Shown: piece by piece, positions 1-9,722 of the stretch
Layout: the number at the start of each line of letters is the position of its first letter
Position numbering within the stretch: position 1 is the first letter of the stretch
Origin: QYQD01 sp040755415
GTDB taxonomy: Bacteria; Desulfobacterota; QYQD01
Direction: 5' to 3'
Assembly (NCBI GenBank): GCA_040755415.1
Contig: JBFMAZ010000112.1
Span: 1-34,698, forward strand
Length of the DNA stretch: 34,698 nt
The notes under the pieces: generated by a model
What the model was told of the DNA's origin: nothing
The model's database searches: none
The model's input: only the letters and a program-made list of their open reading frames with translations
Made by a program: the position numbers and the translations under genes

Positions 1-77
1 CCAACCTCCCTTTTCCAAAGGGAGGAGAAACACTTCCCCCTTTGGAAAAGGGGGATTGAGGGGGATTTTGGCCCTTA
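1..77. repeat. G/C-rich hairpin repeat (CCCCCTTT family), two units
   Basis: Two adjacent units read CTCCCTTTTCCAAAGGGAG and CCCCCTTTGGAAAAGGGGG, each a near-perfect inverted repeat, followed by a GGGGGATTTT tail. The same motif recurs near 1172-1272, 3605-3648, 14631-14738, 16143-16217 and 21418-21573. It is non-coding here and probably a dispersed palindromic element. The window begins inside it. Confidence 0.8.
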
Positions 78-115
78 TAGCGCCTTGCTTAGGTATATTT
101 TTCAAAAACCTAAAA

Positions 116-215
116 TGTTACGAATTTTGGTTATTTGAATTTATTTCGTATTTCGAGATTCGTGCTTCGGATTTCTTGCATCTTTGCGTCCTTGGCGGCT
201 TTGCGTGATATTTCA
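116..215. repeat. Partial copy of AT-rich dispersed repeat upstream of fdhE
   Basis: The stretch GATTCGTGCTTCGGATTTC matches the right end of the two roughly 170 bp repeats at 20393-20567 and 24261-24427. It is followed by a CTTTGCGTCCTTGGCGGC-like motif related to the sequence at the 3' end of korD. The fdhE reading frame stays open back into this repeat, so an upstream start at 184 would translate repeat sequence and is unlikely. Confidence 0.6.
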
Positions 216-240
216 GACTGGTTACGAATTCATCAAGTAT

Positions 241-1128
241 ATGGATAACGATCTGAACCAAGTTAAAGAAAGGATTGCGTGGTTTAGGGAGAAGATGCCT
301 GCTTACAGGCAAATTCTGGATTTCTATGAAGGCATCTGGGAAGCACAGAATGAAATAAAGAAAATCCCTGATACCCCGCCAATAGAAATAGAAGGAAATC
401 TGAAGAAGACCAAACTCCAGGGGGGATTTCCCTTATTAGATAAAGAAGATTTTCATGTAGACGTCTTAACCGCTCAAAAAATCTTTGAATCGGTTTTACG
501 GCTTGGAGAAAAGGCTCCGCCCAGGCTGAGAGAAGAGATGGAGAAAATTAAACAGGCCATTTTGCAGAAGGCCCTGGATATTGAGACTGTATTGTCAAAT
601 TATCTTGATGAAAAATTCCTTCAGGACATCGCTTATCAACTAAAAATAGACTACCCTGCGCTTTCTTTTTTAGTCCGAACCAGCGTTGAATCATCTGTCA
701 AGGCCCACGCCTCGGCGTATCTTCGAAATGTCAGGCAGTTTAAAGAACCTATACCCCTGGATATCTGGTCGAAGGGCTATTGCCCGATCTGTGGTTCTGT
801 GCCATGTATGGCCTTTCTTGGAAAAGATGGCGGCAAGAGATACGTCCTGTGCTCCTTCTGCGGCTACGAATGGCAGATACAACGTTTGATCTGTCCTTTC
901 TGCGGGAATAACGACCATAAAACCTTGCGTTATTTCTTTGCGGAAGGCGATGAAGTCTACTGGGTGGACCTATGCGACCAGTGTCATCAGTACATTAAAA
1001 CCGTAGATTCAAGGAGTCTTGACTATGAACCGGTGTTGGCACTGGAAGATCTGGTGACCCTGCATCTTGATATTTTGGCCGCACAGCAAGGTTTTCAAAG
1101 ACCTGCGTCTGCCATCTGGGCGCCCTGA
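241..1128 (+). CDS. fdhE: FdhE-like formate dehydrogenase accessory protein
   Basis: A 295-residue cytoplasmic protein of the FdhE family, which is needed for maturation and activity of formate dehydrogenases. The C-terminal half carries four CxxC pairs (C181/C184, C204/C207, C218/C221, C245/C248). This rubredoxin-like metal/iron-binding pattern is characteristic of FdhE. The N-terminal 160 residues are mainly helical and include the segment around EDFHVDVLTAQKIFE. I chose the ATG at 241 because the open frame upstream, back to 184, lies in a dispersed repeat. No clear Shine-Dalgarno sequence precedes the ATG. No formate dehydrogenase subunit is in the window, so its client is elsewhere or beyond the left edge. 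Confidence 0.85.
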   Translation: MDNDLNQVKERIAWFREKMPAYRQILDFYEGIWEAQNEIKKIPDTPPIEIEGNLKKTKLQGGFPLLDKEDFHVDVLTAQKIFESVLRLGEKAPPRLREEMEKIKQAILQKALDIETVLSNYLDEKFLQDIAYQLKIDYPALSFLVRTSVESSVKAHASAYLRNVRQFKEPIPLDIWSKGYCPICGSVPCMAFLGKDGGKRYVLCSFCGYEWQIQRLICPFCGNNDHKTLRYFFAEGDEVYWVDLCDQCHQYIKTVDSRSLDYEPVLALEDLVTLHLDILAAQQGFQRPASAIWAP

Positions 1129-1171
1129 AAGTTTAAATCTGGCCCTTCCCACCTTTTAGACCCAATTATTT

Positions 1172-1272
1172 CCATCCGAAAACTGCCAAATCCCCCCATG
1201 CCCCCCCTTTGCTAAAGGGGAGATATTAAAATCCCCCTTTGGAAAAGGGGGATACAGGGGGATTTTCGGATA
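1172..1272. repeat. G/C-rich repeat element with ATCCGAAAA inverted ends
   Basis: This fills much of the 371 bp gap between fdhE and the next gene. Two hairpin units (CCCCCTTTGCTAAAGGGG-like and CCCCCTTTGGAAAAGGGGG) lie between ATCCGAAAA on the left and its complement TTTTCGGAT on the right. A similar arrangement with the same ends occurs at 21418-21573, which suggests a small non-autonomous element. The rest of the gap (1273-1499) is AT-rich and shows no gene. Confidence 0.65.
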
Positions 1273-1499
1273 AATACCAATTAGTTTCTACCCGAAAACC
1301 AAAAATTACAGAATAGGAATAATATTTCCACACATTATGGATAAAAAAATTACTCACAAAAAAGTAGAAATGTTTCCCCTTTTTCCGCCTTTCTTTACCG
1401 CCTTTTTTGTCAAATAAATCATAACTTACGGATATAATTTAATATATTTGTTTTCGGCTAAGGCATTGGTGAACTTCTGGCACAGATGTTGCTAGTTGT

Positions 1500-1982
1500 A
1501 TGGATAGCTGGACTGCGTTTAATTTAAAAATTGATAAAAAGTTCATATTTCTTTTAAGACTGTGCCTGGGCGGATTGTTTGTATATGCGAGCTTTGGTAA
1601 GATCCGGGATCCCCTTCGATTTAAAAATATAGTTGCGACTTATGAAGTGCTGCCTTATTGGATGGTAAATATAACGGCGGCGGTATTACCCTGGCTTGAG
1701 TTTTGGACAGGAATCCTGGTTTGGACGGGCATCTTTGTCAGGGCCTGTATAGTTATCCAGGGTAGTTTGCTGGTATTATTCAGCCTGGTTACCGGCCTTA
1801 ACATCGCCCGGGGCATGGAATTTTATTGCGGTTGTTTTGCTGAGGACGTCATAGCCAGTGGCCTAAGTTATTGGCACATCATGTTTAATGTGTTTTGGCT
1901 ATTAATAACTATAGCCCTTTTCATTTTGGAAAGGAGGCGGGTTAGCCATCGTTTTCTTTTCCGTTCTAACACTACAAGGTGA
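1500..1982 (+). CDS. MauE/DoxX-like integral membrane protein
   Basis: A 160-residue protein with four predicted transmembrane helices (about residues 17-36, 52-76, 82-103 and 124-143). It resembles the MauE/DoxX superfamily: an early Arg in RLCLGGLFVYASFGKIRDP, the charged KIRDP loop and a C-G-C-F motif (residues 110-113). MauE-type proteins are thought to serve disulfide formation or quinone-linked redox chemistry beside thioredoxin-fold partners. The next gene downstream is such a partner (CxxC, secretion signal), which supports a periplasmic thiol-redox role. The exact substrate is unknown. Start ATG at 1500; the ribosome site is weak. The SD-like AAAGGAGG near its 3' end is 60 bp upstream of the next start and does not define it. 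Confidence 0.7.
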   Translation: MDSWTAFNLKIDKKFIFLLRLCLGGLFVYASFGKIRDPLRFKNIVATYEVLPYWMVNITAAVLPWLEFWTGILVWTGIFVRACIVIQGSLLVLFSLVTGLNIARGMEFYCGCFAEDVIASGLSYWHIMFNVFWLLITIALFILERRRVSHRFLFRSNTTR

Positions 1983-1997
1983 CCTAAGGCCCAATAG

Positions 1998-2589
1998 ATG
2001 CCGGATAGTACTTTGTCTCCTTTGCCTTCTTGCTTTATTATTATCCTGCCTGCTTTCCAAAAACAGCCTTGCCGGCCAATATCCTGCTGTTATCAAGGCC
2101 GGCGATTCTTTCCCGGATATTCCGCTCTCTGGCTCATTATCCCCGGATGATGAAAAATATCTTGGGCTTTTGGGTCGAAAGGCGTTTTCATTAAGTGACA
2201 TCCGGGCAAAGGTTCTATGGATAGAGGTTTTTAGCATCTATTGCACCGTCTGTCAGAAGCAGGCCGCCAAGTTTAATCAGTTGTATGAGCTTGTCCAAAA
2301 GGATGGTTTTATCAGCAGGAATATGAAAATGGTCGGGATAGGTACCGGCAACAATAATAAAGAGGTTGCACACTTCAGGAAATACTATGATGTCATGTTT
2401 CCCCTTATCGCTGACCCGGATTTTAGGGTCCACGAAGCCTTAAAGAAGGCCAGGACTCCTTTGGTTATCCTGTTAGATAAAAGATCACGTCCTTATAAGA
2501 TATTGGCCATCTTAGACCCAGCCAGGCCAACCGAAACAATTATCGAAGATATTCAGACTACGCTCTATAAAGTCAATTTGGCGCATTAA
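1998..2589 (+). CDS. Secreted thioredoxin-like (TlpA/AhpC-TSA) protein with apparent frameshift after the start codon
   Basis: Frame 1 is open from about 1915 to 2589 and encodes a signal peptide, an AGDSFPDIPL segment typical of redoxin N-termini, and a thioredoxin-like motif CTVC (residues 82-85 of the repaired protein). It has no ATG, GTG or TTG before the mature domain. An ATG at 1998, with TAAGG nine bases upstream, is out of frame by one base. Removing one C of the CC at 2001-2002 gives MRIVLCLLCLLALLLSC, a good signal peptide, and a protein of about 196 residues. The first in-frame alternative start, TTG at 2170, would cut off the signal and half of the N-terminal strand. Probably exported and partnered with the MauE-like protein. 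Sequencing error or real mutation cannot be separated here. Confidence 0.65.
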
Positions 2590-2715
2590 GCCAGGCGATC
2601 ATCTGCCAGTATAAGGAAAGCCAGAATTGTAGTTGTCCCCTTCCACCCGCGCGCCTCTTTTTCCAATATGTCAATGGGAACGTTTTCACGATATCCAGGG
2701 GATCATAATTTTCTG

Positions 2716-2745
2716 TTGACACATAACCGCTCTTTTTCATATACT
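2716..2745 (+). promoter_or_regulatory. Sigma-70-type promoter for carbonic anhydrase
   Basis: TTGACA at 2716-2721 and TATACT at 2740-2745 are separated by 18 bp, about 80 bp upstream of the start codon. This is one of the best promoter matches in the window. Confidence 0.6.
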
Positions 2746-2823
2746 CACCATTGTAAGTGAATTCGCATTCATTATTACAGGCATTTTTTCAAATAATAAC
2801 TGAGCCAAAGGAGGGTTAACAAA

Positions 2824-3558
2824 ATGATTTCCCGTCGTGAATTACTCAAAGGTTTTGGTGCGGCAGCAGTCGGTCTGGCAGTTTCCCGGGTTGATGGCAT
2901 GCTGTCATGGGCATCTGAAGTCGGAGGCCATGGGCACCATGGCGCGGAGAAGCTGGTCTCACCGGAAGAGGCCTTGAAGCTTTTAAAGGCAGGCAATGAG
3001 CGCTTCGTGACCATGAAGAGAAAATCCGACCCCGGCGTCGGTCCGAAGGTACGGGAGAAACTCACCAAGGGCCAGTGGCCGTATGCGAGTATCCTTTGCT
3101 GCGCAGATTCCCGGACGCCTCCGGAAATAATCTTTGACGAGGGTCTGGGCAGGCTTTTCGTGGTGCGTGTGGCCGGTAACATGATAACTCCGGAGCTATT
3201 AGGCAGCCTGGAATACATCTCCCTTCATTCTACCAGCCGGCTCATCATGGTAATGGGACACGAGTCCTGCGGGGCAGTGGGCGCTGCGGTGAAGGCGGCC
3301 GAACACCCCGGACCTGCGGAAACCCCCTCTCTCGGTGAGATTGTTAAGCGCCTTATGCCTGCGGTCCTGGAAGCCAAGAAGACGGGGGCGCAGGGTAAAG
3401 ACCTGGTAGAGGCCGCGGCTAAAGAGAACGTGCGCATGACGGTCAAACAGATTGCGGCCGAGAGTCCGGCCCTGGCAGAGATGCAAAAAAAGGACGAGCT
3501 TAAGATCGTGGGGGCCTATTATTCATTGGCCACCGGGAAGGTCGATATCTGGACGTAG
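2824..3558 (+). CDS. Tat-exported beta-class carbonic anhydrase
   Basis: A 244-residue beta-carbonic anhydrase, a zinc enzyme interconverting CO2 and bicarbonate. The N-terminus MISRRELLKGFGAAAVG is a twin-arginine signal (S-R-R-E-L-L-K), so the folded enzyme is probably exported to the periplasm. The zinc and catalytic residues are visible: C93-A-D95-S-R97 and H146-x-x-C149. A histidine-rich stretch (HGHH, about residues 36-39) follows the signal. It starts at ATG 2824 behind a strong GGAGGG ribosome site and has its own promoter at 2716-2745. The next gene, after a repeat, is a porin. Periplasmic carbonic anhydrases in anaerobes may supply bicarbonate/CO2 to carbon-fixing enzymes, but that role is inferred. 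Confidence 0.93.
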   Translation: MISRRELLKGFGAAAVGLAVSRVDGMLSWASEVGGHGHHGAEKLVSPEEALKLLKAGNERFVTMKRKSDPGVGPKVREKLTKGQWPYASILCCADSRTPPEIIFDEGLGRLFVVRVAGNMITPELLGSLEYISLHSTSRLIMVMGHESCGAVGAAVKAAEHPGPAETPSLGEIVKRLMPAVLEAKKTGAQGKDLVEAAAKENVRMTVKQIAAESPALAEMQKKDELKIVGAYYSLATGKVDIWT

Positions 3559-3604
3559 AGTCTGCAAGCTATTGTTACAACGGCGCTTAAATACCTGAGC
3601 TCAT

Positions 3605-3648
3605 CAAATCCCCCCATCCCCCCTTTTCTAAGGGGGGTGAGGGGGATT
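3605..3648. repeat. G/C-rich hairpin repeat (CCCCCTTT family)
   Basis: CCCCCCTTTTCTAAGGGGGG forms a short hairpin flanked by AAATCCCCCC and GGGGGATT. It sits between the carbonic anhydrase and porin genes, ending less than 20 bp before the porin start. Confidence 0.75.
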
Positions 3649-3666
3649 GCGGAAAGGGGTTGACCA

Positions 3667-4998
3667 GTGAAAAAAGTTTTCACTATAGTGGCTTTATTAA
3701 TATCCGTTCTGTGTCTGATATCGGTCCCGGCCTTCGGCGAGACCCTCGAAGAGCGGTTAAATCGGCTTGAGAAAGAGATTCAGGATCTAAAGGCCCAGGC
3801 TGCGCAAAGAGAGGCGGAATTAGCCGAGATTAAGGCGGCTGCGGCTAAGCCCGCTCCGCCCGTTGTGGCCGCGCCGGCAAAACCTGCCGAAGGTGATGTC
3901 TGGACCAAGTATAATATGCGCCTCTATGGCCGGGTGAAGATCGATCTACACCATGATACTGCCCAGTTTTATAACAATGACTGGGTGGGTGCGGTCAAAA
4001 ACGTTTCGGGCTACACCAACGATTCAACCAATTTTAACCCCAGAGATACCCGCTTTGGCTTTGAGGCCAGCCATACTGATAATGGTTGGACTGGCCTGGG
4101 CCGCTTTGAGGTGGATTTCTATGGTACCAACGCTCCTGGCGATAATGGTAACAACCTTATTCCACGTATGCGCCTAGGTTACGTTAATCTCATCTATAAT
4201 CCATGTAATACCAGCTTATTAATCGGCCAGGACTGGGTGCCGGTTGCCCAGTTGAACCCAAGCCAGATAGATTTTAGTATCCTGACCGCATCCGGCAACC
4301 TGTGGTGGCGTGTGCCCCAGGTCACGGTACGGAAACAGATAGGCGACTTTGAGCTCCTTGCCTCTGCCATGCGGCACCGCCGCACCGCTACCACTGACGA
4401 GGCCCGCATGCCCTGGGTACTGGGCCGTGTGGCCTATAACGGAGGACTCCTTGGCAAGGGGTGTTCTGTGGCCCTGGGCGGGGGCTACCGAACCGAGTCT
4501 GTAGCAAAATCCACATGGACTACCGCCGATCACAGGATAGAACGCTATCTCCTGGCGGCCGAGCTTAAACTGGTACGCGGACCATGGGAATTCAAGGCCG
4601 AGCCGTGGATAGGTCAGGGTATCGGTGATGAATTTTGGCGCTACGATCTGAGCGTCAATTACCATAACGGCGTCGGTGACACCGCCGATCCAGAGACCAT
4701 CTGGGCCTGGGGTGGATTTGTAGATCTGACGTACAAAGTCGATCCCAGGCTGAGCTTCACTGTGGGTTACGGTGTTGATGATCCCAGGGACGAAGACCTG
4801 GCAGGGATTAACTTTAATGATGGCAACGCGGCGCGTGATCGCCAATTCACCATGAACAGCCAGTTGTTTTTTAACACATGGTATCAGTTAACCAAGGCTA
4901 TAAAGGTCGGGGCTGAGCTTATCCATGTGAAGACGGAACGCCTCAGCGATACTAACAGCGGCAACCGCTTTACTGTATCTACCTGGTATGAATTTTAA
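3667..4998 (+). CDS. Outer-membrane porin with periplasmic coiled-coil N-terminus
   Basis: A 443-residue outer-membrane beta-barrel protein. A signal peptide (MKKVFTIVALLISVLCLISV..AFG) is followed by a coiled coil (about residues 26-62, heptads around ERLNRLEKEIQDLKAQ), an Ala/Pro-rich linker, and a long barrel domain rich in alternating aromatic and polar residues. It ends in TVSTWYEF; a C-terminal Phe is the usual signal for outer-membrane assembly. Such porins with short coiled-coil domains are common in Deltaproteobacteria. Substrate specificity cannot be told. Translation starts at GTG 3667 with AAAGGGG upstream. A strong terminator follows at 5153-5187. Confidence 0.85.
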   Translation: MKKVFTIVALLISVLCLISVPAFGETLEERLNRLEKEIQDLKAQAAQREAELAEIKAAAAKPAPPVVAAPAKPAEGDVWTKYNMRLYGRVKIDLHHDTAQFYNNDWVGAVKNVSGYTNDSTNFNPRDTRFGFEASHTDNGWTGLGRFEVDFYGTNAPGDNGNNLIPRMRLGYVNLIYNPCNTSLLIGQDWVPVAQLNPSQIDFSILTASGNLWWRVPQVTVRKQIGDFELLASAMRHRRTATTDEARMPWVLGRVAYNGGLLGKGCSVALGGGYRTESVAKSTWTTADHRIERYLLAAELKLVRGPWEFKAEPWIGQGIGDEFWRYDLSVNYHNGVGDTADPETIWAWGGFVDLTYKVDPRLSFTVGYGVDDPRDEDLAGINFNDGNAARDRQFTMNSQLFFNTWYQLTKAIKVGAELIHVKTERLSDTNSGNRFTVSTWYEF

Positions 4999-5004
4999 GG
5001 GTCT

Positions 5005-5112
5005 CGTAAAAAGTAAGATTTCACCGCAGAGATCGCTGAGAACGCTGAGATAACATATTGAATGGATTATAGTTTTTCTCTGCGTGCTCAGCGGTGAAAA
5101 GGCTTTTTACGA
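5005..5112. repeat. Long imperfect inverted repeat downstream of porin
   Basis: The left arm begins CGTAAAAAG and contains TTTCACCGC. The right arm contains GCGGTGAAA and ends CTTTTTACG. The arms enclose CGCTGAGAACGCTGAG and CTCTGCGTGCTCAGC, which also pair in part. It forms a roughly 100 bp hairpin-like dispersed repeat with no coding potential. Confidence 0.6.
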
Positions 5113-5152
5113 ATTGATCAATTTTAAGGTTTAGATTGGAACTACTGTATCG

Positions 5153-5187
5153 AGGGGATGGGTTATCACAGGCCCATCCCCTTTTTT
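5153..5187 (+). terminator. Intrinsic terminator of the porin gene
   Basis: A perfect 10-bp stem (AGGGGATGGG at 5153-5162 with CCCATCCCCT at 5173-5182) has a 10-base loop and a run of Ts to 5187. The right half lies inside the last codons of the convergent gene, whose stop codon is at 5166-5168. Confidence 0.85.
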
Positions 5188-5891
5188 AGGTGTTTTTCCC
5201 GGTTCTGATATGCCTTTTCCGCTAGATGCTTGAGTTTGGTTTTTACCTGACTTAATCCGGGCAGAAGCGGGATTTCAACTATGTCCTTTCCCAGACAATT
5301 TAGTTTAGAAATCGCCAATTTTTTTTCTAAATCCTCCCGTTGAGTGGGCACTATGGTCTCTCCCAGCACCCCGGCCAGAGAACCGATGTCTTCTATACTA
5401 CGAACGAAAGTCAGAATCTCGTCGAGATTGTAATTTGCTGTTAATTGGTTGATCTCTTCGTTAATTATCAGACACTCTTCCATCAGGTTATAATACCCTT
5501 CCCGGTATCGTTTCAGATCGTCCAGAAGGCATTTATAACAGTCCATGAGGAGATTTTTATATCTCCCTGCTTCTGTCAGGCCATGTACCTTTATAGGTAC
5601 CAAAAGACATGACCTTATGTCCCCGGTTTCCTGAAGATAACGGTCATAAAACGGTCTGACCTCCAGTCCGACTATTTCCCAAAACTCTTCAACCAGTTTT
5701 TCCGTCCCAAGTAACTGATAAATCCGGCAGAAATCCTCATAGACCATCTTCCCTATGGTATCCCGATGGGCCTGGATATGTTCCTTTAAGGACTCCTTCT
5801 CCTCTTCAATAGCCTTACGGGTCCCAAAGTAGCGCTCGGCTATCTCTTTTTTGATCTGGTAGAGGAGGGCGGCGGAAATGTCGTTTGTCAT
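5166..5891 (-). CDS. Conserved helical protein of unknown function
   Basis: I do not recognise this 241-residue protein. It is predicted mostly alpha-helical, with charged heptad-rich stretches (for example KKEIAERYFGTRKAIEEEKE), no signal peptide, no membrane segment and no clear catalytic motif. Two cysteines lie close together (MDCYKCLLDDL). The start is probably the ATG at 5891, with AAGGA a few bases upstream, rather than one eight codons earlier. It is transcribed toward the porin, and the two genes share the terminator hairpin region. It stands alone, with no operon partner on its strand. Confidence 0.6.
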   Translation of the reverse strand: MTNDISAALLYQIKKEIAERYFGTRKAIEEEKESLKEHIQAHRDTIGKMVYEDFCRIYQLLGTEKLVEEFWEIVGLEVRPFYDRYLQETGDIRSCLLVPIKVHGLTEAGRYKNLLMDCYKCLLDDLKRYREGYYNLMEECLIINEEINQLTANYNLDEILTFVRSIEDIGSLAGVLGETIVPTQREDLEKKLAISKLNCLGKDIVEIPLLPGLSQVKTKLKHLAEKAYQNREKHLKKGMGL

Positions 5892-5904
5892 AGGGTTATT
5901 CCTT

Positions 5905-5980
5905 AGCATCAGCAATCAGCAAAAGAGATTTCAAATCTCAAATTTGAAATTAAGAATGCTGAAGGCTGAAAGCTATTTTA
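5905..5980. repeat. Dispersed CAGC/GCTG inverted repeat
   Basis: AGCATCAGCAATCAGC on the left and GCTGAAGGCTGAAAGCT on the right flank a short AAATTTGAAATT palindrome. It is related to the inverted repeats near 13590-13675 and 28331-28406. The rest of the gap to xerD shows no gene. Confidence 0.5.
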
Positions 5981-6104
5981 TTATGGCATGTTTGGCCCAA
6001 TTTCGAAAGGGCACAAAGGCCCCTTAACCAAAATAAGGCTATAAAACAGTTGTTTTGTCACGGAAACTCCGGTATAAGTATTTGTACAGTCTGGATTTTT
6101 GGCT

Positions 6105-7001
<897 letters not shown>

Positions 7002-7012
7002 TAGTCTTGTGT

Positions 7013-9715
7013 ATGAACGTGAAACATTCTCCCGGATCAAAAGAAACCGTTGATAAAAGGTCAGCGAAGGATGAGAGGCAGATAGAGCTTATCACCACGC
7101 ACCTCAATGCTGATTTTGATGCCCTGGCTTCCATGCTGGCCGCCAAGAAACTCTATCCCGGAGCCATATTATCTTTTCCCGGCTCAACGGAAAGGAGTAT
7201 CAGGGATTTTTTTGTACAATCGGCGGCCTATCTTTATAATTTTACCCGCATAAGAAGTGTCCCCATAGCGGACATACGCCGGCTCATTTTGGTGGATACC
7301 AGACAGCCGGGCCGTATTGGCCGGTTTGCGGAGGCATTGCAAAACCCGGGCATAGATGTCCATATTTATGACCACCATCCTTCTTCTGCCGAAGATATTA
7401 AAGGTACTGTGGAAATCATACGCCCGGTAGGCGCTACGGTTACCATTCTGGCCGGGTTATTACAGGAGAAAGGGATAGAAATAACCCCGGAAGAGGCCAC
7501 TATCATGGCCCTGGGGATTTATGAAGACACCGGTTCCTTTACCTTCACTTCCACTACTGCCGAAGACCTGAAAGCCGCATCCCTTTTGCTCGAAAAGGGG
7601 GCGGACCTCAACATTATTTCAGATATGCTGGCCCAGGAGCTTACGGCCGAGCAGGTCTCCATGCTTAATGACCTGATTCAATCGGCTTCAACCTATACTA
7701 TCCGGGGGATAGATATCGTCATCAGCAAGCTCACAGTCAATAAGTATGTGGGTGATCTGGCGGTGCTGGTGCACAAACTTATGGACATGGAGAATCTGGA
7801 TGTCCTTTTCTGCCTGGCTTCCATGGAAGACCGCATTTTTATCATTGCCCGCAGCCGGAACCCGGAGGTTAACGTGGCGGCGATCCTGGCTGATTTTGGC
7901 GGGGGGGGACATCCCACCGCGGCTTCGGCCACGGTAAAGGAACTAACCATACTGGAGGCCGAAGAAAAGCTTATTGGCATTCTGCACAGGGAAATAAGTC
8001 CACAGAAGACGGCACAGCAGATTATGTCCAGCCCGGTTATTTATGTCACTCCGGATCTTCCCATGAAGCAGGCCAATGAGATGCTGACCCGCTATAATAT
8101 AACCGTCCTGCCGGTAATTGAAGACGGCAAGATCGCAGGGCTTATTTCCCGCCGGGTCATTGAAAAGGCTATTTTCCATGGATTAGAGGATCTGCCGGTC
8201 AGCGAATACATGACTACCGAATTTGCGGTGGTTGGTCCGGAGGCCAGTTTCTATGAGATCCAGGCCATCATTATAGATCACAAACAGCGTTTTCTCCCGG
8301 TTGTAGATGCCGGCCGGGTAATGGGGGTCATTACCCGCACAGACCTTTTGAATATCCTGGTGGCCGATGAGTCACGTATTCCCCGTCATATAATAGAAGA
8401 ACAGGAAAAGGGATATTATGCACGGGAAAAGAATATTACCTCTATTCTCCGTGAACGACTCCCGGCGCACATAATATCCTTGCTAGAAACTATTGGTAAA
8501 ATAGCGGATGAGGTTAATTACAATGTGTATGTCGTGGGAGGGTTTGTCCGTGATCTCCTCCTGCGTGTGCATAATCTGGACATAGACCTTGTTATTGAAG
8601 GCGATGGCATTCAGTTTGCCCAGCGGCTGGCTGAACATTTTTCAGCCCGGGTCAAAAGCCATAAGAAGTTTGGTACGGCTGTGGTCATTTTCCCTGACGG
8701 TTTTAAATTAGATGTGGCCACCGCCCGCCTGGAATATTACGAATACCCGGCGGCCATGCCCACCGTTGAGTTGAGTTCCATTAAATTGGATCTCTATCGG
8801 CGGGACTTCACCATTAACACCCTGGCCATAAGACTTAATCAACCGCGCTTTGGCACCCTGGTTGATTTTTTCGGAGGCCAGCGGGACTTAAAGGACAGGC
8901 GCATTCGTGTCCTTCATAATTTAAGTTTCGTGGAAGACCCTACCCGTGTCTTCCGGGCCATACGGTTTGAACAGAGATACGGCCTGGAGATAGGAAAGCA
9001 TACGGCTAACCTTATCCAGAATGCGGTTCGCATGAATTTATTCGACCGGCTTTCCGGGAGAAGGCTTATGGGTGAACTGAGGCTTATATTATCTGAAGAG
9101 AACCCATTGCCTGCTATCAAGCGGCTGGCCGAGTTTGATCTTCTGAAATTTATCCATCCGGCCATTTCGCACACCGGTGAAATGGAGAGTCTATTTAATA
9201 ACCTGAAGGCCGCTCTTTCCTGGTATCATCTGTCTTTTATTGATAAACCGGTCGGGAGCTGGCTGGCTTATCTTTTGGTCCTGGTGGAGTACTTGTCTAA
9301 CGGAGAATTCGGGGCCCTCTGCGACCGGCTGGCCGTTTCACCCCGTCATAAATCGGCTTGGATGCAGGACCGGGGGCTGGCGAAGAAAAGCCTGGCTTAC
9401 CTGAATCACCGGGAGCACATACTGCCCAGTGAGATTTACACGTTGCTGAGGCCTCTTAGCGCTGAATTCCTATTGTATATGATGGCCAAGGCTGCAAAAA
9501 AGACTGGCCAAAAAGCTATTTCTTTGTATATTACAAGGCTCAGCAGCGTAAAACCACAGATCAACGGGGATGATCTCATTGCCCTGGGAATCGAGCCAGG
9601 GCCACAATTCAAGACCATCCTTGAAGCTGTATTAAGGGCAAAATTAGATGGCCTAGTGAAGACTAAGTCTGATGAACTAAGATTTGTCCGGGAAAACTAT
9701 CGCAAGAAGGAATGA
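7013..9715 (+). CDS. DHH - CBS - tRNA nucleotidyltransferase/poly(A) polymerase fusion (CCA- or A-adding enzyme)
   Basis: A large three-part protein of 900 residues. About residues 25-325 form a DHH/DHHA1 phosphoesterase-like domain (NADFDAL, YDHHPSS about 119-125, GGGGHPTAASA near 297). About residues 335-455 hold two CBS repeats, which often bind adenine nucleotides. From about 490 to the end is a class II nucleotidyltransferase with GGFVRD (509-514) and D-I-D (523-525) metal-binding residues, followed by the RNA-binding RRDFTINTLAI and EDPTRVFRAIRFEQR motifs. Such fusions occur in Aquifex and Deltaproteobacteria, where CC- and A-adding can be separate enzymes; which activity this one has cannot be read from sequence. 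Start ATG 7013 just after xerD; TTG 7007 is an alternative. Confidence 0.88.
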   Translation: MNVKHSPGSKETVDKRSAKDERQIELITTHLNADFDALASMLAAKKLYPGAILSFPGSTERSIRDFFVQSAAYLYNFTRIRSVPIADIRRLILVDTRQPGRIGRFAEALQNPGIDVHIYDHHPSSAEDIKGTVEIIRPVGATVTILAGLLQEKGIEITPEEATIMALGIYEDTGSFTFTSTTAEDLKAASLLLEKGADLNIISDMLAQELTAEQVSMLNDLIQSASTYTIRGIDIVISKLTVNKYVGDLAVLVHKLMDMENLDVLFCLASMEDRIFIIARSRNPEVNVAAILADFGGGGHPTAASATVKELTILEAEEKLIGILHREISPQKTAQQIMSSPVIYVTPDLPMKQANEMLTRYNITVLPVIEDGKIAGLISRRVIEKAIFHGLEDLPVSEYMTTEFAVVGPEASFYEIQAIIIDHKQRFLPVVDAGRVMGVITRTDLLNILVADESRIPRHIIEEQEKGYYAREKNITSILRERLPAHIISLLETIGKIADEVNYNVYVVGGFVRDLLLRVHNLDIDLVIEGDGIQFAQRLAEHFSARVKSHKKFGTAVVIFPDGFKLDVATARLEYYEYPAAMPTVELSSIKLDLYRRDFTINTLAIRLNQPRFGTLVDFFGGQRDLKDRRIRVLHNLSFVEDPTRVFRAIRFEQRYGLEIGKHTANLIQNAVRMNLFDRLSGRRLMGELRLILSEENPLPAIKRLAEFDLLKFIHPAISHTGEMESLFNNLKAALSWYHLSFIDKPVGSWLAYLLVLVEYLSNGEFGALCDRLAVSPRHKSAWMQDRGLAKKSLAYLNHREHILPSEIYTLLRPLSAEFLLYMMAKAAKKTGQKAISLYITRLSSVKPQINGDDLIALGIEPGPQFKTILEAVLRAKLDGLVKTKSDELRFVRENYRKKE

Positions 9716-9722
9716 TCAGAGA

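Noticed and set aside
4219..4845. 208-residue minus-strand ORF
   Set aside because: It is a shadow of the porin gene, which has a signal peptide, coiled coil and C-terminal Phe.
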